A stretch of 46,515 bases of DNA. Source: Poronia punctata (Eukaryota; Ascomycota; Sordariomycetes; Xylariales; Xylariaceae). Positions 1-12,524 of the stretch are shown in pieces. The position numbers and the translations under genes are program-made. The stretch spans positions 1-46,515 of the forward strand of contig MU401711.1 of NCBI GenBank assembly GCA_022579005.1, given 5' to 3'. The notes beneath the pieces were generated by a model. That model had not been told where the DNA came from, did no database searches, and saw nothing but the letters and a program-made list of their open reading frames with translations. Numbering within the stretch: the first letter of the stretch is position 1; the number at the start of each line of letters is the position of its first letter.

Positions 1-1260
1 TAAAATTTGCTAATATAACTATAACTTATTTTTTATATATAGTATATAAATTAGCACCTATTTTATAAGTAGTTAGTATTTAAATAGCAAACTAGTAGCG
101 TTTATATTTATTTTATAAGCAAAGATTTTTATAATATAAGCTTTAGTAGCTTTTTAAAGTATAGCAAGCGCTATAAATTAAATATAAAAAGCTAGATTAT
201 ATTTAAATATAATTTCTTAAACAACCTGCTAAAAAAAGAAATAAAGAATTAACAAATTATAGCTTTTCTAGTACTTGCAAATTTTCTAAAGCGCAGCTAC
301 TTAATTTTATTAGCATTATACTATAATATACTAATTTTATACTAATTAATTACTTACTACTAAGTTTTTATTTACGTTTAAAAAAACAAACACTGCTTTT
401 TACTACTTTAAATAATTTTATTAATGCGCTCTTTTTTTTTATATTATATACTTTTACTTTACTTTTTTTAGCAAGTTAAGTTAAAGATTTTTGTAGCGCT
501 TTCGTTATAAGTTGCTAAGTTAGTTAGTGCTTTTAAACTTAGTTAAGCAAAAAAGGAAGCAAAAAAAAGCTAGAACTAGTTAAGCTGTTTATATTTATAA
601 AACTATCCTTAAATGTATTTTGTACTATACTTTATATATTATAATAACAAAGCAGTAGTAGTATTTTTTTAATTACTTATAATTAATAAACGCAATTTAT
701 TATAACAACAATTTTAATAAAACTATAATTATTATTAAAGTATAAAAACTAGCTATTTAATAGTGTTTAAAGTAAATAACTAAATAATAAGTTTAAACTA
801 AACAAAGGTTTTAAAGCCAGTAGCATTATAAAGTATTATTGCTATATAAAAATATATAAAATAAAACGTATAAAAAAGAACGTGCAAAAAAAAAAACTAA
901 GCTAGTAAGCAGAAAATTTATATATTTTAATATAGTATATAAATACTATTTTCTATTAAGCCTAGGCTTTTTTAAAATTAGTAAAATTTTTTTTTATTAT
1001 AAGGTTTAAAATATATAATTATAAAAATAAATATATAGTATATTTACTTTTTTTTTATTTTTTAGATTTTTAAGTTATTAGTTTAAATTATTGCTTTTAT
1101 ATTTTTTAAATTATATTATAATAATAAAAGTTAAAAGGTTTAGTTAAGCTAATATTAAAATGTTTGCAAAAAATATTAAAAATAACAACTTTAATAACCT
1201 TGCTTTTTTATATACCCCGGTTTAAAATAAAAACATTTTAAGCCTAAATATAAACAAGCT

Positions 1261-1308
1261 TTTAAAGCATTTTAGTTCTAAGCTTTTAAAGCATTTTAGT
1301 TCTAAGCC
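1261..1308. repeat. 24-bp tandem duplication
   Basis: Two adjacent 24-nt units starting TTTAAAGCATTTTAGTTC are identical apart from the last base (T or C). The near identity inside a heavily mutated block suggests that the duplication is younger than most of the decay. Confidence 0.8.
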
Positions 1309-4140
1309 TTTAGATTTACTTTTATTAATACGCTTTTTAACCTTTTTTAAAACTTAAAATAAGCAGTACTATATATATATAAAAAAAACTAAAGCAAAAT
1401 TTTATAAATAGTTTAAAATAACTAAGTTTTACTATTAGCATAATATATTTTAAAAAAAAGCAGATAATATAAAAAAAATATAGCTAACTAAAAAAAAAAA
1501 AACAAGTTTAGTATAAAAAAAGTTTAACTAAGTAGCGCAATAAGCAAACAAAATATTAATAATTAAGTATAAAGCCTATAGCAAGGTTTTATGCTATTTT
1601 GTATTTTTAAAATTAATAAGCACTAGCTTAATAAGTAAGCATATTTAGTTTAAAGACTATAGTTTGTACTAAAGAAAGCAATTAAAAAGTAGTAACCTTA
1701 GTAAAAAAGTACATATATTACTTAGCTATATACTAATTATATACTAATTATTTAATAAAATAAATAAGTTACTTTTTTAGCAACTAAGCTTTTGCTTTAC
1801 GTATAGATTAAAAGCAACTTATTATTTAATATAATTAAAAACTTATATATTGTTACATAGCAAAAGCACGTTGCCTTATATTAAAGTTTACCTTTAAAAA
1901 AAGGTCTTTGCACCCTTTGCTTAAAATATTTTTAAAAGATTATTGCTTATTAACTAGCAAAATAAGTAGTAAGGTTATAAGTAAGTATTATATATAATAT
2001 ATAAACGTTTTTAAACATGCAAATCTGCTATTAAAGTATATATATATATTTTATTAATGTAAATTAAATACTTTGCTATATTTTAATTAATATTTAAAAA
2101 TATAACTTAAAAAAAGCAAAACTTAATATAAATGCTATATTTGCTGCTTTAAAACAATTTAAACTATATTACGTTATTAAAACTTATATAGTAAACAATA
2201 GTTTAAGCTTTAAAATTAAATATATTATTAAGCAACTTAGCAATATAGCTAATATAGTTGCTTATTTAAGCTGCTTTTTTTATATAATATAGCTAGTATT
2301 AAAAGCGTTTTTAGCAAATTTAAGTATTAATAATTTAAATTAAACTAGCATTTTAAGTAGTCTTAGCAGCATAGTATAAAAGGTATATTTAAAAAATATA
2401 CTAATTATATACTAATTTTTAATTTTTTAGCTAATAATAATAGTTTTAAAGCCTAGCTATATATATTAACAATAGCGCTAAGCATAAAAAAAAATTTGCT
2501 AGTATATAAGCTTAGCTTATATAATATAAAAAACTTAATATTTAATAACTACTTAAAATAGTTAGTAATATTAAAACTAAATAAAACTTTTATATTATAA
2601 TGCTAAAATAAGCATTGTAGCTTTGCTTTACTATTATAAAGTTTATTAAAATTTATAAGCAAAAAAACAAGTATATGCTTACTTTTAAAATATAAAATTG
2701 TATTTAACTTATTATTATAATCTATTAGCTTTTTAGTTTTTTTACTAATAACTTTAGCTTTTTAAAAAATAATTAAATTAATTATATTTTAACTAAATAC
2801 TTTATTGCTATAAAGCATTTAACTAAATATAAAAAGCAAGTAAATAAAAAGCATACTAAAAAAATAGCTTTTAATTACTTTAGCTTTAAAAAGCTAGCAA
2901 AAAAACTATATAATATATAAGCAAAAGCAAAAAAGTATATTAAAAAAGCGTTTACTAAAAATAAATATATGCTTAAAATAGCTATATTACTTTATTTGCT
3001 TAGTACTAGTATATTGCTTTTTTAAACTGCTAAGTTTAATAGTTAGTTTAAATATTTTAATTATAATAAAAATAAGGTTAATACCTACTACGTAGCTGCT
3101 GCTATTAAAAAACTAAAAGCTATATACTAACCTTATTAAAAAAAGTTTAATTTTAAACGTTTTGCTACTTTAAGTTTTACTTATAGTAATATAACTAAAA
3201 TAATGCTTATATTGCAATTAAGCTTTAAAAAAGTATATAAACTTATTTATATATACTTATTTAATATCTTTAAAGTTACTAACTTTTATAAAGCATTTCT
3301 TAGTTTAGCTTAAGCAATAGCTTTAAATTATTAAATTATATTATTAACAATTTTTTAAATATAAGTAAATTAAAAAGTATTATTTATTAATTATATTATA
3401 AATATTAAAATTTATTTAAAAATAAACAAAAAAATAAATATTTTATAGTTTTAGTTATATTTAAAACTAACTAACCTTGGTCTTATAGCTTTTGCTTAAA
3501 ATATTTTTGCAGTCTAAGCTGCTTTAGTACTTATAAAGCGTATATAAAGCTAAGCAAAAGCTATATATAAAGATTAGCAAACTTAGATTATTATAAACAC
3601 TTTTTATAAAGCTATAATAATTAACTTTTACTTATATATAAATAAAAACTTTAAAAACATATTTTTTAATAGTAAAAATATTATTGTATATAGTAAGTAT
3701 ATTAAAAGGCTAAAAACAGCACTATAACTACTAGATTTGTTTTTAAGCTATAAAAATAAACTTTTTAATATTAATAATTTTAGTAACAATAATAAATTAA
3801 TAAATAATAAACTAAATAATACTTAAAATTTTAGCTTAATATAATAAAAGCTTTATAAAAACAAGACATAGTTACTAATAAGCAGGACGCAGCTAAAAAA
3901 AGATAATTTATTTAAGTTAAAAGCATATAGTACCTTGCTTTAAAAACAGGTTTAAATAGCATTAAAACAAAATACTACTTAGTTTAGCTAATTAAATAAA
4001 TATTTATAAATAAAAGTTGTATAAAATTATACTAATTATATACTAATTATAATAAAGTACTATATTATTAATTAAAAATTATATATTAAACTTTAAATTA
4101 TAAACAAAATTATAAATATTAAAGCACTTAAAGTAAGTAA

Positions 4141-4220
4141 GTATATATATATATATATATATATTTAAATTTAAATTTTAATTTATACGTAGCTATATAT
4201 ATATATATATATTTAAATTT
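4141..4220. repeat. Paired (TA)n tracts
   Basis: Two (TA)n runs, each followed by TTTAAATTT-type sequence, lie about 50 nt apart (about 4141-4176 and 4191-4220). They look like a duplicated microsatellite. Nothing else is recognisable here. Confidence 0.7.
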
Positions 4221-6609
4221 ATAAAGTTTTAAAAATATTTATAAAGTTTTATTTTTATAATATATATAATTTATATATAATATTATTAAACTATTAATAT
4301 TTTATATATAGTAGTAGCTAGGCTAAAAAAGCAGTTAAAAGTAGCAAAATATTTTTACTTTTATGCTCCTACTTTAAAAATTTTTTACTATACTTATATA
4401 TATACATTTTTAACTTCTTTACTTATACTTTACTTTTACTACATTTTTTACCTAATTAAAAGTTTTATTATTTTAAGTTGCGCTTTTGTTTTATAAAGTA
4501 AAATTAGTTAGTTATTTTATATTTTATACTTATATTGCGTATATTTAGCTAATAAATGCTTTATAGTACTTAGTTACTTATAATTTTATTATTAGCTTTA
4601 CTTAAGCTACTAGCCTTTTGCTACAAAAAGTATATTTTTTTACTTTATATACTAATTTGTACTAATTTTTCTAAGCAATATTAAAGCGTAAAGTAAAAAG
4701 ATCTACGCTGTTACCTTTGCTAAAGCAGCGCAAAAAAAAAACTAAACTATTTATTAATTTATATATAAAAAAAGCTTATAAGCGTACTATAGCTTTAACA
4801 CTTATACAAAAAAAATATAAAAACGCTAAACAACGCCTATACTAATAAATTAAGCATAAAAAAAATGCGTAAAAGCAAAAAAATACCGTAGCTAGCACTA
4901 TTAATAAAGCTACTATATTTATAGTAATTTATAAAAAAGTTAAAGCTATATAATAAGTTATATACTTTATTTATATACTAATTTATATTAATTTATTAGC
5001 TGCTTTTAAAATAAATACTTAAAGCAAATTGCTTAAAAAAATAATATTTCTTATAAGCCTACTACTTTTAAAACTAGTTTAAACCTTTAATTAACTAATA
5101 TTTAAAATAATAATATTGTTATTAAGTTTTTAGTAAAAAAAAGTATAAGTTTTGTTATTAACTTAGAAAATGTTATTAAAAAGTTTAATATATTAAAAAA
5201 CAAAAGCGTTTTATATAATACTTTTAATAACTAATAAAACAACAAGTAGTTTAAACTAATAAAGCAAATTATTAAGTATATGCAAAACTAAACAACTTGT
5301 TTAGCTTAAAATATTACTAAATATAAAAAAGTATATATTTTAAATAGTACTACTTATAAAAAGCTTAAATATAATATAAAAAAAAAAGTTAAAAAAGTAA
5401 TACTAACTAATAATTAACTTATATTAAAAACTTTGCTAACTTACTATTATATAGCAACTTTTTATTATTTTCTTTTACTTAAATGCTTAAAAAGCTAACT
5501 ATATAAAATAGCGTCTTACTATTAATAATATATTTAATAAAGCAGTTTAATATATTTGCTATTTATTATAAAATAGGAAATTTTTATAAACTTACTTTTA
5601 AACTATGCTTATAAAGCATATTTAGCATATAAGTATTTGCTTATTAAATTTAATATATACTAATTATATATAAGACCTTTAGTATAAAAGCTATATAGTA
5701 TAGAAAAATTACTATATTAAAGCTTTAAAAACCTTTTACTATAAAATCTAACTTTAGCGCTACTAACTAGTAGTTATTTTTTTTTTAGTTTAAAAAGCAA
5801 TAAAAAATAAAAACCTTGCCTTTTAAGCAGTTATATATTGCTTAAATAAAAAAAGCTTGCTAATACATATGCTATTTACTTTAACTAAGCATAATATGCT
5901 TTGCTAAATAATTAGCTATACTTTATTTAAAGTTAATAATTAAAAAAAGCTTTTTTTAAAAGCAAGCTAAGCAATTGCTTAAATTTATAAATAAAAACTA
6001 TATATATTTTTATATTTTAATATACTAATTATATACTAATTATTATAAGGTTTGCAAACTATGTACTTTGTTTTTAATAAAAGCTAAAAAGCTAAGTATT
6101 AGCTTTTTATAGTTAATAAGTACTTAGTTTAGTAAAGTATTTAGCGCGCTTACTATAAAAGGTATGCTTTTAAAGGTTTTTAGTTAGGGCTACCTTATAA
6201 AAAACTAGAACTAAAACTTAAAAAACTACTTATTGCCTAGTTAAAATAACTTTTAGTATAAGCAAAATAAAGTAACGTATAAAAATGCTATAAGACCTAA
6301 GCAAAATATTACTATAGCATTAGTATGTTTACTTAATTAAAAAAATAAAGTACTTATTTAAGTATAAAAAAATTATATTTAAAATTTTTAATTAAGCTTT
6401 TGCTTTTTAGCTACTAATATATTGCTTAATGTTAAATTAATTATAATATTTATTATAACTAAAATATATAATATAATAAAGTTTTTAAATAAAAATATAT
6501 ATATAGCAAAAAATTATTTATATATAATTTAAAAAAAGCAAGTTTAAAACTATATATTAGTTAAAAGTAAATATATAATATACTAATTATATACTAATAG
6601 CATAATTAA

Positions 6610-6889
6610 TAGTATTAAATCTTTACTTATTTCCTTACTTATAAGCTTTTTAGTATTTAGTTATCGTTATTTATTTACTTATAAACCTTTTAGCATTTAG
6701 TTATAAGTACTTATTTACCTATAGGTTTATTAGCATTTGCTTGTAAGTACCTATTTAGCCTTAGCATCTTGTTATAGGTACCTATTTACTTATAGGTCTC
6801 TTAGCATTTTGTCGTAGGTACCTATCTACCTATAGGTCCCTTAGCATTTGGCCGTAGGTACCTATAGGTCTATTTACCTACTAGGTCCT
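6610..6889. repeat. 40-bp tandem repeat with graded decay
   Basis: Seven units start at 6610, 6650, 6690, 6730, 6761, 6801 and 6841. The spacing is exactly 40 bp, apart from one 31-bp unit (6730-6760) and a longer last unit (6841-6889). Most begin TTAGCATTT and contain a GTAGGTACCTAT core, then a CTTATAGGTC-like end. The rightmost units keep GTAGGTACCTA and GGTCCC. The leftmost have ATCGTTATTTA and AAACCTT at the same places. Nearly all differences are C/T or G/A transitions, and they accumulate toward the AT-rich side. Confidence 0.85.
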
Positions 6890-7188
6890 CCCTTAATAGG
6901 TCGGGTCCGGCCAACCCTAAGTGTGTACACAAGACGGGACTAACCGTCAGACACTCACAAGAGTCAGCTGAAACCAGCTGCGTCGCCGGTAAGTACGTAC
7001 GGGAATGTCCGAAGAACGGGTCCGATTCTTTGCGGGCGGTATTTCTTTTTCCTCTCTGCCGCCGGCAAATCACTCACGTGCATTGCATGTAGGTAAGTAC
7101 CTAAGTAGGTAAAATACCGCTTACCTAATCTACACCTACTGCCATTACAAAGCATTACCATAAGAGCCAGTTTGGCAACACCTAAAAT
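6890..7188. other. Normal-composition island between AT-rich blocks
   Basis: About 300 bp of ordinary base composition separates the two AT-rich blocks. It contains CAGCTG twice, four bases apart (around 6965-6982), and several GTAGGTAAGTACC-like stretches. Short overlapping minus-strand reading frames exist but match nothing I recognise. I see no gene in it. Confidence 0.6.
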
Positions 7189-10100
7189 GCCCTCGGAACT
7201 TTTTTATTTTGTGGGACTATGTACTGCCTAAGACGCTAGGATGTGCGCTTTCCTTGATTTAGTATGGTAAAAACGCTAAAATCTATAGTATATTGTTAAA
7301 AAGTAGACTAGCAAATTTTTAACCGTACCTTCTGTACCTTTAGCACGCGTTACTATTTTTAGCTGTTAAATTAACTAGAAATGGCCTAGGTTGCTATAAA
7401 ATATAGAAAAAATGGCCTTAGGAACTTTTTACTTATAAGAAGTAAAAAGTTTTTAAGGCCTTTTTTTTTTGCATTAAAATCTACTTAAAATACTTATTTT
7501 TTTAACAATATTTTTTAGCATAAATAACCTTAAAATAAAGGCTATATTAGGTAAGGCTATTATAGCTACTAGTAACTTTGTTAGCAAGTTTATTACTAGG
7601 ATAAATGCTACTATTTAAAGGTTTAAAATAAAAGCAAATACTGCTAAAAATAACCTTACAATAGACTTTAATTTTTTAGTAGGCAAGGCTATAATAAAAT
7701 ACTTGCTAAAAAATACTTATAACACTATATTTTAGTTAAGTTTGCGTATAAATAAGCCTACTTTTAATGCGTTAGTTATTTAGATTAAAAAGAATATAAG
7801 TTTTTAATTTACAAAATATATTAGTATTTGCTAATACTTAATAATTTTTTTATAAATTTGTAAGCAAAACAGTACTTAATAGCAAGCGGGCCTTATTTAA
7901 AATTACTTAACTTTAACTATTTACAAGGTTTTTAATAATATATTAGCAGTAATGCCTTTACTTTTTAACTATTTTATACGCCTTATAAAGATCGACACTA
8001 TAGTAAACAAGATTGCAAAAAACCTTAAAATATATTTGTATTTTAAAGACTATATAGGCTTTATTAATAGCACTTTAATATATGCTTATATGCTAGCTTG
8101 CTAATAAAGGGTATATTAGTGTTAAAAAGAATATATAGTGTTAAACGTGTTAGCAATAATAAATTTAAATTATATATTTGCATACGCTCTTAAAGAGCTT
8201 AAAGGTTTAATATATAATGTAAAGGCTATTAAAATTACTAAATTAAGAGAAGGTCTTATAGCACTTAAAAGAAAATACTATTTAGCAAATGTAAGATTTA
8301 ATTAAAGAGAAGGCTATTTGTGCCTATATTTTAAAGTACGTTACTATTTTAAGAAATAGGGTGCTATAAAAGAACGCCTTAATTTAAAAAAAAAGCTTTT
8401 TAATCTTTAGCATTTTTTTTTATAAATTAGCATTAAAAAGGTCTTTAAGATTTTAAAAAAGCGCTTTAAAATTATCTGCTTCTTTGCACTTAAATATAGC
8501 TTTAAAAAGTAAACCAACATTGTATACGTAGTTATAGCACTTTATAACTTTATTGCTTTTATACATTACAAGCCTCTACTAAACAAATAAAATAATAACT
8601 AAAAATCTAGCCTAGATATAGCGTTTAATATAACGTTAAAAAGTAGCAAATAGCTTTATAAGAAGGCTGCAACTTTAACTTTTAACCTTTTTAAGCTATA
8701 AAAGGCTGCAAATAGCAGTTTATTTACAAAGCTTTAAAACAATATTTTAAAAAAGAAAATAGACTGCTTTTAAAACTAAATAGTATAAAATATATAGCTA
8801 GACTATTGTTAACGTACTAGCAAGCTACTATAAAGTGTTAAAATAATAGAAAATATAGCATACTTGCTAGCTTTTTAAAAAAATCAAATTTTGCAAAAGT
8901 AGGTCAGTTCTTATGTTAACATTTTTATATATAAAATAGGTATAAAAATATTAAGCATAAAAGTTTTAAACACACTAAAAAGTTAAACTTAGCACTTATT
9001 TTATAGCTTTAATAACTATTATATTATTTATGCTTTTTTTAACTTATAATACTATTTACGTAGCCTTTTTAAGTCTTTATTATAATATAAACGTAGTGCT
9101 TATGCTACTAAAACAGCATTTTTTTAAAAAGCACTAACGTTTGCTATAATATGCTTTTTTAATTTTATTTTTACTATAGTATTTAAAGCTTATTGCTTTT
9201 ATAAGTAAAAGCTTACTATGCTATATAGCAAAGTTATAAAGGCTTTAAGCTAGCTAAGCGTTTTATACTCTTTTTTAAATATAAATAAAGCGTTTTTTTA
9301 TAGCGTTTAGTAGCTTTTAGTTTATTTAGTATTAAAGTTGCAAAAAATAGTGTTTTAAATTAAAAACGCAGCGTAACTAGTAGTTAAGGCCTTATAAGCT
9401 ATAAGATTTTAGCTTTGCGTTTAATTTCTTAAATAATAAGTATATAAGTAATTATTATAGCCTAGTAAGCCTTATATACTATTATAGCTAATTTACTAGT
9501 AGCTACATTGTTTAAATAAGCTTTTTTGTATTAAGCTTATAACAGCATACCTTTTAAGCAAAGCTAACTATTGTTTTTATTACTTTTTATATTAAAATAG
9601 CGCTTTTAAAAAGCCTTAGGTATAATAAATCTGCTATTTTAATTTATATTAAACTTAGTGCCTAAATATTTTGCACTAAAAAGCCTTTAATAAGCGTTAA
9701 ATATAATGTGTTTAGCTACGTATTTAATATTAAAAACGCTATTAAAAAAGCCTAGTACAAAGGTATATAGGCTATAATTATAAAAGATATTTTTTACAAA
9801 GTTTTAAATAACCTTATAGCCTTGCTTATTGCTAATATTAAGCTATTAAGTAGTTAGAATACCTTTGCGTTTAGCGTAGCAAAGGGCTAAAATAAACATA
9901 ATAGTAGCTTTATTAGCTTAACTATAAGCCTTTTTAAAGTATAAAAGTAAAGCTATTTATTTAAGCACAAATTTATTACAAACGTAGGTTTAAAGTAGGT
10001 AGCTAGTTATATTAACTAGATTTTAAAGCTTTGTTTTAAGTTAGCAGTGCTAAATGCTTATAAACGTAAGCGTTATAACAATAACTTGCTATATATTTTA

Positions 10101-10571
10101 ACTAACGCAGTATTTTTAAAGTGCTAGCTATAGCAGTTAATAAGCTAAGGCTTTTATCGCTATTGCTAGCGCTGCTATTTTTAATAATATTAAAAACGGT
10201 ATTTTAAATGTTTTAAGTAAGTAGTTTAAAGCTATTATATAAAGTAATTGCTGCTATAGTAGTAGTGCTTAGAGCATATTTATTTATAATGCTATAGCTG
10301 CTAAAAACATAAAAGATTGCTTACAAAAAAGCATAAAACATAATTTTTTAAAGGTTAGTAGCAAGCTAAAGCGTATATAATACTAGCTAAAATAAGCAAG
10401 CGCAAGATATTCTATACTTTTTAATACCTTAATTAACTAGCGTTGCGCTTTAGCTATATTTAGCTAAAAAAAGTAAATACTAATATATTAAAGTCACCGT
10501 AGCCCTCAAAACTTTTTAGCTACTAAACTAGCTCTAAAACCAAACCGGCTAAGTAAAGCAAGTATATTAGG
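7189..10571. repeat. AT-rich RIP-type decayed repeat block, middle
   Basis: This is AT-rich, stop-riddled DNA with no long reading frame, but it is less extreme than the left block: AGG, CCT and GTGTT still occur often. It is bounded by two same-direction copies of a 16-bp sequence, GCCCTCGGAACTTTTT at 7189-7204 and GCCCTCAAAACTTTTT at 10502-10517. It is probably one or more older transposon copies decayed by RIP. No protein domain can be read, so the element type is unknown. Confidence 0.75.
7414..7460. repeat. 18-bp inverted repeat (hairpin)
   Basis: The arms at 7414-7431 (GGCCTTAGGAACTTTTTA) and 7443-7460 (TAAAAAGTTTTTAAGGCC) pair at 16 of 18 positions around an 11-nt loop. A run of ten or more T follows directly. 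Both mismatches are G/A transitions, as expected from RIP. The arm sequence is related to the 16-bp repeats at 7189 and 10502. It may be a small foldback element or a transposon end; a transcription terminator is possible but not supported by any nearby gene. Confidence 0.7.
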
Positions 10572-10573
10572 TA

Positions 10574-10616
10574 AGCATACAACCTTAGCTACGCACCACC
10601 CCACTTACGCACTACC
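10574..10616 (+). repeat. Left terminal inverted repeat
   Basis: The repeat begins AGCATACAACCTTAGC and continues ACGCACCACCCCAC. It matches the reverse complement of 12480-12522 apart from six positions, all of them transitions. Base composition is near normal, unlike the AT-rich interior. Confidence 0.75.
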
Positions 10617-12479
10617 GCAAATTGCGTATTTTTATCCTTACCACCTCCTACTATTTTGCTTTTTACGCTACTATAATTACGCTTATTTTTTTTAAAATTA
10701 CACCTTTTAAATTAAAAACACTAAGGCTTTTTACTATGCTTGCTTTATTAGCTTAATTATGCACTGTTAATGTAATAAACCTAGTTAATTTAAGCTAAAA
10801 GCTTTGCGCAGCTATAAAAAAGACTAATATTTGCTACTTTTACTTACGTTGCTATATTAATAATATTTTAATTAAAAAAAAAACAAATTAACACTTTTAA
10901 GCTTTGTTTTTAACTTAGAAAGCTTTTTTAGCTAAATAAGCTATTGCTTAAAGTTAATTAAGCTATGCCTTACTAGTTTATTAATTTATAAAGTATGCTT
11001 AATATATTATTACTAAATCTAGCTACTTTTAGCTTTTTAAAAAGTAGTAGCACTTTTGTTTTTTTTTTTGCTATTTAAAGTTAAAAACTATAAAAAGCTA
11101 GTTAATTAATTTTAAACGCGTTAATAGTACTAGTTTTAAAAATATTAACATTTTTTTTAATTACTTTAACTTTTTAATAGTTGCTAATATAAATTTAGCT
11201 TATTTATATAATACTAATAAATATAAAATTATAATAAGTATAAAAAAAAATAGTATAGTAATAAAAAAAGCTTTTTATAACTTAAGTATAAGTAAAAGGC
11301 TATATAATATAAAGTAAGTAACTATTATTAAAGCTATTAACGTAGCTAGCTACTTAATACTACTATTAATAATTTTTAAAAGTAAATTTATTTAAAAACA
11401 ATAGTTTTTAAGCTATATAAATAGCTATTTTTATAACTAGCAATTTACTTATTTTAAAAATAAATAAACTAACTAAAAAATAGCTTTATATTAGCTAATA
11501 AAAGTGTTTATTTTTTATACTAAACTTAAAAATAACTAGTTATAAAAAGTTTTAGTTTTAAATAGTTATAATAGCTATACTACTTTTAAATTTATATAAA
11601 AATGCTTTTTATATTATATTTATTTAGTATTTTTATTTTTTTATTTATTTTATATTTTTTAACTTTATAATTTAGGCCTTTTTTTAGTTATTAAACGCTA
11701 TTATTAAAAAATTTTAATAAATTTTTATACTAAGCGTTATAAATTTTACTTTAGTAAGTAAAAGTTTTTAAAAGCTTTTTATTAAGCTTAAATAAAAGCT
11801 TTAACTAAAAAAAACATTAAAGCAAGCTTTTTAGCTACTAAAATATATTTTTAAAATAAAAATAAGCTATTAAACTTGCGCTATATAGTTAGTACTAAGC
11901 TAGCAGGTTATAAAATAAATGCTAGTATTTAAACTTTGCTATAAAATAAGCTTTTATAAGCTAAAACGCTAAATTTTGTAAATATTTTTTTAATAGCTAC
12001 AATTTTTACTTTTAAGTCTTTAAAAGACTTAAAGCTAGTTATTATAGTGTTAAAAGCCAGTTTATTAAAAGTAAATTGCCTTATAAGTCGTTTTTTAATT
12101 AAAAAGGTTAGCAAGGCCTTTAATAATATATATGCTAAAAATGCAGCGTTATTTTTTAAATTAACAAACTAAAAGCTTAGTTAAATAAATTAAGAAGTAA
12201 AAAACGCTATAAGGTCTATTTAAACTTAAATAGCCTATTTATTAATGCTTAAAATATTGTTGCTATAAAAAGTAACTTTTTAGGCCTTACTGCAGCACCC
12301 CTTATAAACAAGGCTAAAAATTTAGCTAATAACAAGAATATTCTACCCTTTAAAATATATAACCCTATTTAGGACTATATAGTAGTTTAAGTGTAAAAAC
12401 AACAAATTAAAACAAATTAGTAGTTGTTAAGTTAATTGGCTTTAAAATGCAAGGGTGTAATTTTAAAGGTAATTTCCAG

Positions 12480-12522
12480 GGTGGTGCGTGAGTAGGGTAG
12501 TGCGTAGCTAGGGTCGTATGCT
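12480..12522 (-). repeat. Right terminal inverted repeat
   Basis: Read on the minus strand it begins AGCATACGACCCTAGC and continues ACGCACTACCCTAC. It is the partner of 10574-10616. The AT-rich region stops here and ordinary DNA begins. Confidence 0.75.
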
Positions 12523-12524
12523 TA

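Larger units (their letters stand above)
1..6609. repeat. AT-rich RIP-type decayed repeat block, left
   Basis: This stretch is almost wholly A and T, dense in TpA, with stops in every frame and no open reading frame of 60 codons. This is the usual look of transposon DNA mutated by repeat-induced point mutation (RIP, C to T mainly at CpA) in filamentous ascomycetes. By eye, the surviving cytosines mostly follow a G. No transposase or reverse transcriptase can be read. The block runs off the left edge of the window, so its full size is unknown. It could also be a centromere-near or subtelomeric AT isochore, but no telomere repeat is visible. Confidence 0.85.
10574..12522. mobile_element. Decayed TIR DNA transposon, TA target, about 1.95 kb
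   Basis: Inverted termini of 43 bp bound 1949 bp of AT-rich, stop-filled DNA, with TA immediately outside each end (10572-10573 and 12523-12524). TA duplication, element length and TIR length match the fungal Tc1/mariner Fot1/Pot2 (pogo) group, whose members are about 1.9 kb with roughly 43-44 bp TIRs; this assignment rests on architecture only. A further subterminal inverted pair, TTTAAAATTACACC at the left (10691-10707) and its complement at the right (12451-12467), supports one element. No DDE transposase can be read; a 61-codon minus-strand frame (11929-12114) is the longest remnant and I do not recognise it. It is presumably inactive. Confidence 0.65.

Noticed and set aside
6610..6889. 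CRISPR array
   Set aside because: The repeats are directly adjacent 40-bp units without unique spacers, in a fungal nuclear setting; this is a tandem satellite.
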